Notes: generated from the sequence alone by a model not told the origin. Shown: positions 9,396-19,069, counted from the stretch's first letter. The stretch: DNA of 39,642 bases from Myxosarcina sp. GA_180221_E-2-1-MAG-40_15 (GCA_020692205.1 JAIMKV010000048.1:1-39642), one strand, 5' to 3'. A program made the numbers and translations.

Positions 9396-10769
9396 ATGAT
9401 CCAAGACAGAGTAATTGTAATCGGCGGTGGTTTAGCAGGAACAGAAGCAGCATGGCAGATTGCTCAAGCAGGAGTTGCTGTAACTCTTTACGAAATGCGT
9501 CCGCTTAAGACTTCTCCTGCACACCACACAGAAGAATTGGCTGAACTAGTGTGTAGTAACTCTTTTGGAGCGAAAAATAGCGATCGCGCTGCTGGCTTAC
9601 TCCATGAAGAATTACGCCGTCTTGGTTCTCAGATAATTGCCACTGCGGACCAACATTCTGTTCCCGCAGGAGGGGCTTTGGCTGTAGACCGAGCCGTTTT
9701 TAGTCGTGAATTAACTCGCGCCTTGGCTAGCCATCCTCTAGTTGAGTTCAAGCGGGAAGAGATTAGCAAAATTCCCCGGGATCAAATTGTGGTTTTGACC
9801 ACAGGCCCTTTGACTAGTCCCCAGCTAGCTGAAGACTTACAGCAGTTTACGGGCATGGAATATCTGAGTTTTTTTGATGCTGCTAGCCCAATAGTTGTCG
9901 GTGAATCAATTGATCGAGATGTGGCTTTTCTGGCATCACGTTACGATAAAGGAGAGGCTGCATATCTCAACTGTCCGATGAATAAAGAGCAGTATCTTCA
10001 GTTTCAGCAAGAGTTGTGTCAGGCAGAGCAAGCAGAATTAAAAGATTTTGAACGGGAAAGTGCGAAATTCTTTGAGGGCTGTTTACCAATTGAAGAATTA
10101 GCGCAGCGAGGAGAAGATACCATGCGCTATGGACCACTCAAGCCGGTAGGTCTGTTTGATTCTCGTTGGGGAGATTTTCGTGAACCAGAAAACAAGGACA
10201 AACGTCCTTATGCAGTAGTGCAACTCCGTCAGGAGGACAAAGCAGGACAGCTTTGGAATATGGTCGGGTTTCAAACTAATCTACGCTGGGGAGAACAAAA
10301 ACGAGTTTTTCGTCTAATTCCAGGGCTGGAAAATGCGGAATTTGTGCGGATGGGTGTGATGCACCGCAATACCTTTATTAATGCCCCACAGCTATTAAAT
10401 CCTACACTCCAGTTCAAACACAACAATAATATTTTGGCTGGGGGTCAATTAGTCGGGACAGAAGGATATACTGCCGCTGCTGCGGGAGGCTGGTTAGCGG
10501 GTACTAATGCCGCTCGTTTGGCATTGGGACAAGAACCTCAAGCCATGCCCAAAACTACGATGATGGGAGCGCTGTTTGAGTTTATTAGTTCGGCATCCCC
10601 AAAACATTTTCAGCCCATGCCACCTAACTTTGGTATTATTCCCCCTTTACCCACCAGAGTTAAGCATAAACAGGAAAGATACGCTCAGTATCGCGATCGC
10701 TCTTTAGCTGATTTAACTACCTGGAAGCAGTCTTTAACCCCAGAAACGTTAGTGGTTGGCCAGCAATAA
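9396..10769 (+). CDS. trmFO: methylenetetrahydrofolate-tRNA (uracil-54-C5)-methyltransferase TrmFO
   Basis: TrmFO is a flavoprotein that makes ribothymidine at position 54 of tRNA, using methylenetetrahydrofolate as carbon donor and FADH2 as reductant. The FAD-binding Rossmann motif is at the very N-terminus ([13 protein letters not shown]). It is followed by the family signatures [24 protein letters not shown] and [13 protein letters not shown], and near the C-terminus by [22 protein letters not shown]. The length of 457 residues is typical. It is followed after 41 nt by a small membrane protein on the same strand, probably in one transcript. Confidence 0.96.
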   Translation: MIQDRVIVIGGGLAGTEAAWQIAQAGVAVTLYEMRPLKTSPAHHTEELAELVCSNSFGAKNSDRAAGLLHEELRRLGSQIIATADQHSVPAGGALAVDRAVFSRELTRALASHPLVEFKREEISKIPRDQIVVLTTGPLTSPQLAEDLQQFTGMEYLSFFDAASPIVVGESIDRDVAFLASRYDKGEAAYLNCPMNKEQYLQFQQELCQAEQAELKDFERESAKFFEGCLPIEELAQRGEDTMRYGPLKPVGLFDSRWGDFREPENKDKRPYAVVQLRQEDKAGQLWNMVGFQTNLRWGEQKRVFRLIPGLENAEFVRMGVMHRNTFINAPQLLNPTLQFKHNNNILAGGQLVGTEGYTAAAAGGWLAGTNAARLALGQEPQAMPKTTMMGALFEFISSASPKHFQPMPPNFGIIPPLPTRVKHKQERYAQYRDRSLADLTTWKQSLTPETLVVGQQ

Positions 10770-10810
10770 GTAATCAATGAACTCACAACATATGACTGAT
10801 AACTAAAACT

Positions 10811-11053
10811 ATGAAAGAACAAATTGCTATTTGGCTTAATCGCATTCTGGTGGCGGATGTATTCTTAGTTTTGTTTGGCTTTATCTGGTTTGCGATCGCT
10901 GTTATTGGTCGCTATCTAAATATTTCTTTGGGTTTTGACCTTTGGTATCGCCTGTGGATTCCAGTTTTTAATCCAGCGATCGGAATTCTTTTCTTAGGCG
11001 CATTTGCCACCTGGTTAATTAATAAAATTTCCAGCAAATTTGGTTCAGAGTGA
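10811..11053 (+). CDS. small two-helix membrane protein, unknown function
   Basis: Eighty residues with two hydrophobic segments: roughly 16-36 (DVFLVLFGFIWFAIAVIG) and 51-71 (PVFNPAIGILFLGAFATWL), separated by a loop with aromatic residues (GFDLWYRLW). A charged C-terminal tail follows. This suggests a hairpin in the cytoplasmic or thylakoid membrane. It is 41 nt downstream of trmFO on the same strand. It resembles short conserved membrane proteins found in cyanobacteria, but I cannot name a family. The normal start codon and sensible hydrophobic pattern support a real gene. Confidence 0.7.
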   Translation: MKEQIAIWLNRILVADVFLVLFGFIWFAIAVIGRYLNISLGFDLWYRLWIPVFNPAIGILFLGAFATWLINKISSKFGSE

Positions 11054-11458
11054 GGGTAAATCTTATATTCTCGGTGTCAAAAATTTAATTTCAACATATT
11101 AAAAAACTTGGTTCTATAGCACATTTTTCACCTGGATTAGTGTTGAACCAGTTTGACCCTGGATTAAAAAAAATTAAAAAAATTTTAATTTGGGGCGGGG
11201 GATTGCCAAAAAAAGACTATGAGCTAAGATTGCGAATATAATCGCATTATCTTGATGATGTCAGCTTGTTCTGTTTGTTAAATTAACTTTTACGTTTAAT
11301 TTTAATTAATTTGGCTTGGCTGTCCAATTTAAACAATTATTTGTGGTGTTCGATTTTGAGCCGAGGTAATTAATATATCGGTATCTAAATTAAACATACT
11401 AACTATAAAAAATTAGCTCGATGTAGGCAGACCAACTATATTTAAAGGAAAATACAGT
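11054..11458. other. intergenic region upstream of the PP2C gene
   Basis: About 400 bp of very AT-rich sequence. It contains two direct copies of CCTGGATTA at 11131-11139 and 11158-11166, 27 nt apart, and an A-rich tract just after them. These could be regulator sites for the phosphatase-kinase unit. AAAGGAAAATACAGT precedes the phosphatase ATG, giving a purine-rich ribosome binding site. Nothing else is seen. Confidence 0.4.
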
Positions 11459-13519
11459 ATGCTTATATGTCCCCAATGTGAGTTTGAAAACCCAGCCGAA
11501 AATAATTTTTGTCAAAATTGTGGCGTTTCCTTGACTCATAAAATTTGTTGCGAATGCCAGACAGAGATTCCTCTTGAGGCAAAAATTTGTAGTTCATGCG
11601 GTGCTGCCAACCATACTATACTATGGGCAATAATTTCTCAGCCAAAAACTGTCGCAGAACTTCAACCTAAACCAGATTTAGCTCAAATTGAAGATGTTGT
11701 CACTAACAATCAACCCCAACTAGAAATTGAAACTTTGTCCGATTTGTTTGCTAACAGTCAAGGAAAAACTAATCTAGCGCTACAAATTAAACCAGAACAG
11801 AGTCATATCTATAATCGTTATGTACTCAACCAAGATTCAGGTTCTAAATCGCTTTTTGAAATCAAAGAATGTGGTTTAAATCTTCAATTTCTTCAGGGCA
11901 AGGTAATTGATCAATATCCGCTTCAAAAATCCCATTTGGCAACTCTACAAAAGCAACAAATGGATTTATTTGCTGAACTAAGCCAAGATTTGAATAACTC
12001 ATATTTATCAGTAACTCAATACTGGAATTTAGTTGGATTACCAACCCATGCTCTACCATACTTAATTTTGGAAAGGTATACTCCAACAGTTCCTAAAATT
12101 TATGATGCCTGGCAACAACAAGACCAAGGAGTTGTGTTATTGCCAGATCGTTCTCAATGGAAATTAGTTACCGAACTATGGTCGCAACAAGAACTGCCAC
12201 TATTACAAATTATTTGGTTTTTAGACGAAATGGCAAAGCTTTGGCAGCCTCTACAGCAAATTAGCTGCGCTCAGAGTCTGTTAATCAACGAAAACCTACG
12301 CCTAGATGAAGATCAAGCTTTTTGCTTACAGCAACTATATATGGACTTAGATAGTTCTCCGACTTTGAAAGATTTGGCGCAAACTTGGCAATGTTGCTTT
12401 GCCGAATCAGGTTTGGCTCATTTAGAGAATCTTGAGGAGTTGTTAGATAGAACTATTGCGGGAGAAATTATCGAGATTGAGCAGTTGAGATCCGAACTGC
12501 ATAATCTTGGTTTGGATGAATCAGAAATTGAATCTTTCAATATTGATACTGGCTATACAATGAATCTTGCTGCTTCTGAATCTGAAACAACCGAATCTGA
12601 GTCTAATTTAGAAACAGCTCAACAGCACGGTTTTTTCAATGAAACAGACGAATCAATGATGTATACGAGCGAATTTGAGGAACAGGCAACAGCAATGATA
12701 CCAATGCAGCTAAAAAGTATTAGTGAGGCAAGCTGTACCGATATTGGGACTCAACGAGATCATAATGAAGATTTTTTTGGCGTTAAAACCTTAATGGAGA
12801 AGGCAGAGAACAACACTGAAAATAATCTTAGCGTTCGTGGTTTATATATAGTGTGTGATGGCATGGGGGGACACGCTGCGGGTGAGGTGGCTAGTGCAAT
12901 GGCAGTAGAAAATCTGCAAAAATATTTTCAAACCCATTGGCAGTCCGAGTTGCCAGATCGCAATACGATTGAACGGGGTGTTCTCTTAGCCAATGAAGCT
13001 TTATATCAAACTAACATTAATAATTCTCGCTCTGGTAGCGGTAGAATGGGTACAACTTTGGTGATGGCTTTACTACAAGATACTCATCTGGCGATCGCTC
13101 ATGTGGGAGACAGTCGCATCTATCGCCTAAGTCGTAAACAGGGATTGGAACAGTTAACGACAGATCATGAAGTCGGTCAAAGGGAAATTAATCGCGGGGT
13201 AGAGCCAGAAATAGCCTATGGTAGACCAGATTCCTATCAATTAACCCAGGCATTAGGACCTCGAGAAAGTAATTATGTTCGACCTGAGGTTCAATTTATG
13301 GAAATTACCGAAGATTGTCTACTCTTACTTTGTTCGGATGGTCTTTCTGATAATGAGTTTATTGAACAAAATTGGTCAGAGTACCTAGAACCAATGATCA
13401 GCTCTCGTGCCGATCTGCAAACTGGTTTATTTAGATTAGTTGACCAGGCCAATGAACATAATGGTCACGACAATATTACTGCCGTGCTGCTGAGAATCAA
13501 GTTAAAACCCAATTTCTAA
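11459..13519 (+). CDS. zinc-ribbon PP2C-type Ser/Thr phosphatase with a kinase-like middle region
   Basis: A 686-residue multidomain protein. The N-terminus has two zinc ribbons: C4, C7, C18 and C21, then C31, C33, C44 and C47. A middle region (about 115-350) has no enzyme motif, but its spacing and pieces such as LPYLILERY and SLLINENLRLDEDQAF recall a kinase C-lobe that has lost the HRD and DFG motifs. This is inference. After an acidic Ser/Glu-rich linker comes a full PP2C domain from about residue 420: DIGTQRDHNEDFFG, CDGMGGHAAGE, GRMGTTLV, AHVGDSRIYR, LLLCSDGLSDN and GHDNIT, with the metal-binding aspartates present. It should dephosphorylate Ser/Thr residues in a metal-dependent way. 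The kinase gene follows 54 nt later, so the two likely form a cognate pair. Confidence 0.9.
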   Translation: MLICPQCEFENPAENNFCQNCGVSLTHKICCECQTEIPLEAKICSSCGAANHTILWAIISQPKTVAELQPKPDLAQIEDVVTNNQPQLEIETLSDLFANSQGKTNLALQIKPEQSHIYNRYVLNQDSGSKSLFEIKECGLNLQFLQGKVIDQYPLQKSHLATLQKQQMDLFAELSQDLNNSYLSVTQYWNLVGLPTHALPYLILERYTPTVPKIYDAWQQQDQGVVLLPDRSQWKLVTELWSQQELPLLQIIWFLDEMAKLWQPLQQISCAQSLLINENLRLDEDQAFCLQQLYMDLDSSPTLKDLAQTWQCCFAESGLAHLENLEELLDRTIAGEIIEIEQLRSELHNLGLDESEIESFNIDTGYTMNLAASESETTESESNLETAQQHGFFNETDESMMYTSEFEEQATAMIPMQLKSISEASCTDIGTQRDHNEDFFGVKTLMEKAENNTENNLSVRGLYIVCDGMGGHAAGEVASAMAVENLQKYFQTHWQSELPDRNTIERGVLLANEALYQTNINNSRSGSGRMGTTLVMALLQDTHLAIAHVGDSRIYRLSRKQGLEQLTTDHEVGQREINRGVEPEIAYGRPDSYQLTQALGPRESNYVRPEVQFMEITEDCLLLLCSDGLSDNEFIEQNWSEYLEPMISSRADLQTGLFRLVDQANEHNGHDNITAVLLRIKLKPNF

Positions 13520-13573
13520 AGATCATGGTTGTCTTCTGCTCTTTAGGCTTATTCAATCGATAAATTGTCCAAT

Positions 13574-14818
13574 ATGGTCATTTTTACGCTACTAGAACCG
13601 CAGACGAATCAACCGCTTCAGAAGTGGGAATTTTCTGAGCAATCGGTAATTCGTATTGGTCGCGCTCAAAACAACGATATTGTACTTCATGGCTATTTTC
13701 AAGTTTCTCGTCAGCATTTAGAGCTAATCTTGGTTGATCCCCAGCAAGAAAAATGGCAGCTAATTAGCAGAGGAACCAACGGCACTCTCCTCAATAATAA
13801 TTTTGTGACCGAAGCTACTCTCAACCATGACGATTTAATTCGCTTGGCAGAAAATGGTCCTGTATTTAAGTTTGAACTAGAATCTTGTGTAGCTGAAAAT
13901 CAATCAGAGCTGGAACAGACTCATATTTTAAATACCATTGCTCATTGTGACCATAAAGACAACCCCGATGGAAGTATTTTTTGCCGACACTGTGGACAAC
14001 CAATAGTTGAGGAAGAGCATTTTGTTGGTTTTTATCAAATTCTGCGCATATTGGGTAGAGGAGGCATGGGAACTACCTATCTTGCCTGGGATCGTAACCG
14101 TACGGTAAAAAATGCACCTATGCTTTTAGTTCTCAAAGAGATGAATGCAGATATGGCGCGTATTGCTAAAGCTCGAGAACTATTTGAAAGAGAAGCGCGC
14201 ATTTTAAAATCTCTAGATCATCCAGGTATTCCTAAATACTATGATTTTTTTGTCGAAAATAATCACAAGTATATTGTGATGGAGTTAATCCACGGTCATA
14301 ATTTAGAGCAGTTTGTTAATCAACGTGGTGCAAACGATCCCCAGAGAACGATTAACTGGATGATCCAAATTTGCGATATCTTGACTTATCTCCATAATTT
14401 AGAGCCACCTTTAGTACATAGAGACATTAAACCTGCTAACTTGATGCTACGCAACCTTGACAGCCGTCTTATGCTGCTAGATTTTGGGGCAGTAAAAGAA
14501 CTGGGAACTGCCTTGGAAACTCGAATTGGAGTTGAAGGATACAGCGCTCCAGAACAGTATCGAGGCAAGCCTTGTCCTCAATCGGATATTTATGGAGTTG
14601 GCACAACTATTATTTTTCTGTTAACGGCTAAAGCACCCATGCAATATTATCGCTACCAAAGTAATAAATTTGAGTTTGATATTGGCAGTATTCCCAATTT
14701 ACCAACTAATTTAGCCCAAGTTCTGGAAGTTGCTTGTCAACCTGAGCCAAGAGATCGCTATCAAACTGCTCAGGAACTTTCAGCAGCTTTGTCTAACTGT
14801 CTTTCTCCTAACTACTAG
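13574..14818 (+). CDS. Ser/Thr protein kinase with FHA and zinc-ribbon N-terminus
   Basis: A soluble Hanks-type kinase of 414 residues. An FHA domain (about 17-100; IRIGRAQNNDIVL, SRQHLELI, GTNGTLLN) binds phosphothreonine. A small zinc-ribbon-like knuckle follows (C125, C137, C140 plus neighbouring His). The kinase domain has the glycine loop GRGGMG (161-166), the ATP lysine K188 in LVLKEM, the catalytic HRDIKPANL (from 282), DFG (303-305) and SAPEQY. All catalytic residues are present. No transmembrane segment is visible, unlike PknB-type receptors. I chose the ATG at 13574; an in-frame TTG nine bases upstream has no better support. It lies directly behind the PP2C gene, which shares the zinc-ribbon theme, so the two probably control the same targets. 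Confidence 0.93.
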   Translation: MVIFTLLEPQTNQPLQKWEFSEQSVIRIGRAQNNDIVLHGYFQVSRQHLELILVDPQQEKWQLISRGTNGTLLNNNFVTEATLNHDDLIRLAENGPVFKFELESCVAENQSELEQTHILNTIAHCDHKDNPDGSIFCRHCGQPIVEEEHFVGFYQILRILGRGGMGTTYLAWDRNRTVKNAPMLLVLKEMNADMARIAKARELFEREARILKSLDHPGIPKYYDFFVENNHKYIVMELIHGHNLEQFVNQRGANDPQRTINWMIQICDILTYLHNLEPPLVHRDIKPANLMLRNLDSRLMLLDFGAVKELGTALETRIGVEGYSAPEQYRGKPCPQSDIYGVGTTIIFLLTAKAPMQYYRYQSNKFEFDIGSIPNLPTNLAQVLEVACQPEPRDRYQTAQELSAALSNCLSPNY

Positions 14819-14855
14819 TGCAATTGAGCGAACTAATCTATTTAGCTATCGAGTA

Positions 14856-14887
14856 GCGTTTTTTCTGCTGATAGATAGAGAAAACGC
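14856..14887 (+). terminator. hairpin downstream of the kinase gene
   Basis: GCGTTTTTTCT pairs with AGAGAAAACGC (11 bp with one wobble) around a 10-nt loop, about 40 nt after the kinase stop. There is no T run after the stem; it may still mark the 3' end of the phosphatase-kinase transcript. Confidence 0.4.
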
Positions 14888-15020
14888 ATACTTATCATAA
14901 TTCGGCGGATAGCTAAGTTAGATATCACAAACTAAAGTTGTGAGCAATAAACCTGAGGATATGTTCTCATTAAATAGTTGATTCAACTAATTCAACTGTC
15001 TACGAGCTAAAATTTAGGAG

Positions 15021-15239
15021 TTAATTTTCATCCCAGTCTTCTACTGATAATAGTTCTTGAATTTGATCTTGGGTAGAAAAATCAAAATCTAGTAGTTCGT
15101 TTTTCCAATATGACCAGTCATTGCCGAGTAAAAGGGCAATTTTGCCAATGCGATCGTCTGGTTTGACGATTTTAGATTCTACTAAGGAAGATACCTTCCG
15201 TTGCAATTTCATCATGGGATGCGCAACTTGTTTTGTCAT
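15021..15239 (-). CDS. DUF4327 family small protein
   Basis: Seventy-two residues beginning MTKQVAHPMMKLQRKVSSLVE and ending LLSVEDWDEN. I recognise the pattern (HPM.KLQR.V.SLVES, then DDRIGKIALLLGNDWSYWK and the acidic tail) as DUF4327, a small protein family found almost only in cyanobacteria and of unknown function. It has no signal peptide or membrane segment and is likely soluble. It is transcribed away from the protease gene, with 220 bp between the two starts. Confidence 0.8.
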   Translation of the reverse strand: MTKQVAHPMMKLQRKVSSLVESKIVKPDDRIGKIALLLGNDWSYWKNELLDFDFSTQDQIQELLSVEDWDEN

Positions 15240-15459
15240 ACGCTCAATTATGCCTATTATGGTATGTTGGTTAAATGATTTAGGGATTGGCTTTAGATTT
15301 GGCTTAACTCTTAATATCTCAAGATTCTCAAGCCTGAAGTTTGCAGCTCAACCTGACCTACTTTTAGCCTACATTACACTATTTCGGCAAGCTTTTATGA
15401 TGATTAGTACGGTAATTACGATATAAAGTAGGGAAATCCAGTCACAATTAAAAGCAAAT

Positions 15460-17073
15460 ATGAGTAAAAAAATAGTATTTTTGATTTCTGGATGGATAAT
15501 TGCTGTACTGGTTGCTCCTGCTTTGGCTCTGCAAGATTCTATTGGTAGCAATGGTGTCAACGCATTGCGCTTGCACCAAGCTCCCTATAATTTATTAGGT
15601 CGAAAAATTGCTATAGGTCAAGTAGAGGTAGGTCGTCCAATCAAGCTAGGAAAAGATAAAGTAGCTAGCACCTTAAAAATTATCTCTCCTAGAGCAGTAT
15701 TTTATCGCAATCAGCTGCCTGTGGCGGATCAGAATGTAGACGAGCATGCCAGTATGGTTGCAGAGGTAATGATCGCCCAGGATAAACACCTGCGTGGAAT
15801 TGCTCCTCAAGCGAGACTGTACGCTTCGGCAGTAGGCTCATTAAGTGAGGGAGGTCAACCTCAAGAATGTTTAGCTAGTCAACATATTGCTCAACAAAAT
15901 AGCGGAGATGTCAGAGCGATTAATTTTAGCTTTGGAGAGTCTCTAGAGCGAGATGAACGAGGAAATGATGCTCAACTAGATGGCAAAGCTTTACTGACTT
16001 CTTGTATTGATTGGTCGGCAAGACAACATAATGTTCTATATGTTATTGCGGGAAACCAGGGTAAAGGAGGAATTCCGATCCCAACAGATAACTTCAATGG
16101 AATTACTACTGCCTATACTACAAAAAGAAAGGGTAAATTTAAGAAAGTAGATTTTGCTAACCTTAGTGCTTTACCTGTAGGAATTGGGCGTAGCTTTATT
16201 AAAAAAGAAATTAACTTTGGCCAGAGACGAGCTATTAGCCTGCTTGCTCCTGGAGGACAAATTGCTTTACATAATCAAAAAGGAGAAATCGAACAGGTAA
16301 GTGGGACTAGCTTTGCTGCGCCTCATATTACGGGTGCAGTAGCACTGTTACAAGAGTATGGCGATCGCCAATTACAGCAAAAAGTCACCCTACCTAATTC
16401 TAATTGGAGCTTAGATTCTCGTCGTCATGAAGTGATGAAGGCAGTGTTGCTCAACTCGGCTGATAAGATTGCCGATCAAGGGAATGGTTTGTTACTAGAT
16501 ATGGAACGAACTATTTTAGGGAAAAAAAATCATAGCTGGTTTGATTCTGATGCTTACGATAATCCTCGTATTCCTTTAGATATGCAGATGGGGACAGGCC
16601 AAATTAATGCTTGGCGAGCCTATAGGCAGTTCAGCGCTGGACAAGCTGTTGAGAATCAGCCTATTGATGCTATCGGTTGGGATTATGGCAAGGTCGTAGC
16701 TAATAATTATCGGGAGTATAATTTAGAGCAGCCTCTCGTAGCAGGAAGCTATACAGCAATTACTTTAGTTTGGGATCGTTTGGTAACCTTGAATGATTTT
16801 AATCGCAATCAACAATATGATGTGGGGGAAACTTTTCGCGATCGCGGTTTAAACAATTTAGATGTTTATCTTTTGCCAGCTGATGAAAATAGCAATATGA
16901 GAAATACATGTGCTTCTTCTAGCTTTGAAGATAGTATAGAACATATTTTTTGTCCGATTCCTGCTACAGGACGTTATAAAATTCGCGTTTACTATCGTCA
17001 CCAGTTTAATGAACCATCACAACCCTATGGTCTAGCCTGGTGGACCAAAGCACAGGATGAGTCAGGGAGATAA
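15460..17073 (+). CDS. secreted subtilase-like (S8) serine protease with Glu at the Asp position
   Basis: A 537-residue exported protein with an N-terminal signal peptide (KKIVFLISGWIIAVLVAPALA). The peptidase S8 framework is visible: the nucleophile motif SGTSFAAPHITGAVALL (S284), the oxyanion-hole asparagine in AGNQG (N199) and a histidine in DEHASMVAEVM (H96). Where subtilisins have the catalytic aspartate (usual pattern V-DTG), this protein reads AIGQVEVGRP, so the best-aligned acidic residue is E56. The His motif is also altered from HGTH to EHAS. Activity is therefore uncertain. A C-terminal beta-rich region follows (about 390-530; SYTAITLVWDRLV, YKIRVYY), like the P-domain-type modules that follow some subtilases. 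It stands alone between DUF4327 and rplI and probably acts in the periplasm or outside the cell. Confidence 0.85.
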   Translation: MSKKIVFLISGWIIAVLVAPALALQDSIGSNGVNALRLHQAPYNLLGRKIAIGQVEVGRPIKLGKDKVASTLKIISPRAVFYRNQLPVADQNVDEHASMVAEVMIAQDKHLRGIAPQARLYASAVGSLSEGGQPQECLASQHIAQQNSGDVRAINFSFGESLERDERGNDAQLDGKALLTSCIDWSARQHNVLYVIAGNQGKGGIPIPTDNFNGITTAYTTKRKGKFKKVDFANLSALPVGIGRSFIKKEINFGQRRAISLLAPGGQIALHNQKGEIEQVSGTSFAAPHITGAVALLQEYGDRQLQQKVTLPNSNWSLDSRRHEVMKAVLLNSADKIADQGNGLLLDMERTILGKKNHSWFDSDAYDNPRIPLDMQMGTGQINAWRAYRQFSAGQAVENQPIDAIGWDYGKVVANNYREYNLEQPLVAGSYTAITLVWDRLVTLNDFNRNQQYDVGETFRDRGLNNLDVYLLPADENSNMRNTCASSSFEDSIEHIFCPIPATGRYKIRVYYRHQFNEPSQPYGLAWWTKAQDESGR

Positions 17074-17140
17074 AGATGGAAAGAACTTATCCGTATCTAG
17101 AATCAAGAACAAAATATAGCTAAATACGGAACTGCTTTCT

Positions 17141-17599
17141 CTAAAGTGGAATTACTTGGAAATCAACGGTGGCGCTAACCTCTGGATGTAATTTAACTTC
17201 GGCTTGATAGTTGCCAGTAGTACCAACATCAGGAACTTCAATTCCACGACGATCTACTTCAATTCCTGCTTGCTCCTTAATAATATCTGCTATTTCTTGA
17301 GTAGTTACAGTACCAAAGATGGCGTTTTCTTCTCCTACTTGCTTGCGGATAGTTAACTTACCAATCGTTTTGAATGCTACTTTTTTATTTTCCGCTGCTT
17401 GTTTTTCGGCTAATTTTTGTTGTCTTTCTTTTTCTCTTCTTGCTTCAACCTGCTGAATAATTCCTTTGGTAGCAATGTTAGCCAAACCTTGGGGAATTAA
17501 ATAGTTACGAGCATAACCAGGAGCAACATCTACCAAATCTCCATTACTACCTAATTTACTGACGCTTTGATTTAAAACTACGGATACACGCTTTGCCAT
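17141..17599 (-). CDS. rplI: 50S ribosomal protein L9
   Basis: L9 binds 23S rRNA and stabilises the large ribosomal subunit. The 152 residues show the usual elongated form: the N-terminal RNA-binding domain (VVLNQSVSKLGSNGDLVDVAPGYARNYLIPQGLA), a long charged connecting helix (QVEARREKERQQKLAEKQAAENKK) and a C-terminal domain containing GTVTTQEIADIIK. AGGAG lies 12 nt before the ATG, somewhat far. It is a single gene on the minus strand, convergent with the protease gene. Confidence 0.97.
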   Translation of the reverse strand: MAKRVSVVLNQSVSKLGSNGDLVDVAPGYARNYLIPQGLANIATKGIIQQVEARREKERQQKLAEKQAAENKKVAFKTIGKLTIRKQVGEENAIFGTVTTQEIADIIKEQAGIEVDRRGIEVPDVGTTGNYQAEVKLHPEVSATVDFQVIPL

Positions 17600-17782
17600 T
17601 ATTTTACTTAAATTCTCCTAGATTAATTACATTATGATGTGGCGATTTTCATCTGCACCTGTTGAACTTTTTATTATATCAGCCAAATAAACACATTAAA
17701 TTGTCATCACCTGAGCAAATTGTAGTCAGTCAACTATTAAAGCGATCGCACCTGCTTTTAGATTCTTACTCAATAACTATCT

Positions 17783-19018
17783 TCATCTGCTTGGAGCTTC
17801 TTGCAATGCTCTGGCCACTGCTTCCCAGGCAGGCTTTTTCTGATATTGTTCATCTAACAGCAGCGGACGCACAGCTGCGCCATCTTCTCTGGGAGCAAAA
17901 TAGCTCAACCACGTATAGCGATCGCTCAAACCCCAATTGATGATAGTAGTCACCGCAGGCTCATCTAGCACTACCGAAAGATAGTCATAGTATGCTTCAG
18001 CTACAATGCGATCGCGAACTTGGATATTTTCTGGCAGTTCATTATCTGCTACGTCTAGCTCAGAAATAACTATTTTTAATCCCATGCTAGCCACATCACT
18101 TAAAAACTTGCTGAACTTTTGTCCATCAAATTCTCGATTACGATGACCAAGCAAATGACTTTGAATCCCTAAAGCATGAATTGGTGTTCCCTTGGCTTTT
18201 AATCTTTCTAATAATTTTAAGACGGCAGTTCGCCGTTGTTCCCAATAACTATTTCCAAAAGGATTGCTATAGGTCAAGTTGTTGTCATTGTAAATTAAGA
18301 TAGCATTTGGGTCGGCATCTGCCGCAATCCAAAAAGCTTGTTCAATATAGTCTGGTCCCAAAAAATTGAGCCAGGTGGGATATTTTTCACCCTTAACACC
18401 GCTAATAGTAGTGTCTTTTAAATTATCGGCTCTACCATCTTCAATCAAGATTAACTCATTAACAACATCCCATGAGTGTACTTGCCCCGCGTATTTTTTG
18501 CCAAGGGTGGAAATATGATTAACAAAAATTCGCTCTATTTCTGCCTTAGTCGTAGCAGGAGATTTGAATTTTTCTACTAGCCAAGGGGAATTAAATTCGT
18601 TCCAAATCATCGGATGCGCTCGAAAAAATAAGTCATTTTGTTGCGCGAACTCGAAAAACGGCTCGATTTGGCTAAAGTCATAAGTATTTTCGCCAAAAGG
18701 CCCAACAGTTACACCAAAAAAGCCCCCAACTAAAAGCTCGTATTCATTAGTAAAGATACCTTGAAACTTAGCGTCTTGCGCAAAATCACTGTGAGATCTC
18801 TCAGAAAATCCACCGTATACTATACCTTTTGATGCTGCTAGATGGCGCAGTCCTACTTCTCTATCGAGCCTAATTGCTTTGTTTGAACTATGACTATGGT
18901 TCGATTTATGTGCTTGTAATGACGAAAAGCCGCACTGATAAAGTAAACTTGCTGCACTAAATCCTCCCAAACCGAGCAAAAAAGAACGTCTTTTATTTCT
19001 AAAGATTTTTTGATTCAT
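17783..19018 (-). CDS. exported GH10 endo-1,4-beta-xylanase
   Basis: A glycoside hydrolase family 10 enzyme, which cuts beta-1,4-xylan chains with retention. The TIM-barrel landmarks are visible: HPMIWNEF, the acid/base glutamate in WDVVNE (E188) and the nucleophile in VISELDVAD (E320), plus IYNDNN, GIQSHL and INWGLSDRYTW. The N-terminus has a twin arginine followed by a hydrophobic stretch (NKRRSFLLGLGGFSAASLLYQCG), which suggests Tat export. The cysteine at the end of that stretch could be lipidated, but the context YQC is not a good lipobox. I start at the ATG at 19018; the codon before it is TTG. Xylanases of this type occur sporadically in cyanobacteria. The role could be nutrition or remodelling of the cell's own or a neighbour's polysaccharide. 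Confidence 0.92.
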   Translation of the reverse strand: MNQKIFRNKRRSFLLGLGGFSAASLLYQCGFSSLQAHKSNHSHSSNKAIRLDREVGLRHLAASKGIVYGGFSERSHSDFAQDAKFQGIFTNEYELLVGGFFGVTVGPFGENTYDFSQIEPFFEFAQQNDLFFRAHPMIWNEFNSPWLVEKFKSPATTKAEIERIFVNHISTLGKKYAGQVHSWDVVNELILIEDGRADNLKDTTISGVKGEKYPTWLNFLGPDYIEQAFWIAADADPNAILIYNDNNLTYSNPFGNSYWEQRRTAVLKLLERLKAKGTPIHALGIQSHLLGHRNREFDGQKFSKFLSDVASMGLKIVISELDVADNELPENIQVRDRIVAEAYYDYLSVVLDEPAVTTIINWGLSDRYTWLSYFAPREDGAAVRPLLLDEQYQKKPAWEAVARALQEAPSR

Positions 19019-19069
19019 CAAGATTATTATTGCGATCGCCTTTATCCTTAAATTTATATCAGGTAATAT

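Noticed and set aside
15121-15426. Plus-strand frame of 101 codons opposite DUF4327
   Set aside because: Its first part is the antisense of a recognised small gene and the rest is a random hydrophobic stretch.
17662-17940. Plus-strand open frame of 92 codons beside rplI
   Set aside because: Its second half overlaps the 3' end of the xylanase gene antisense, and the sequence has no family pattern or ribosome binding site.
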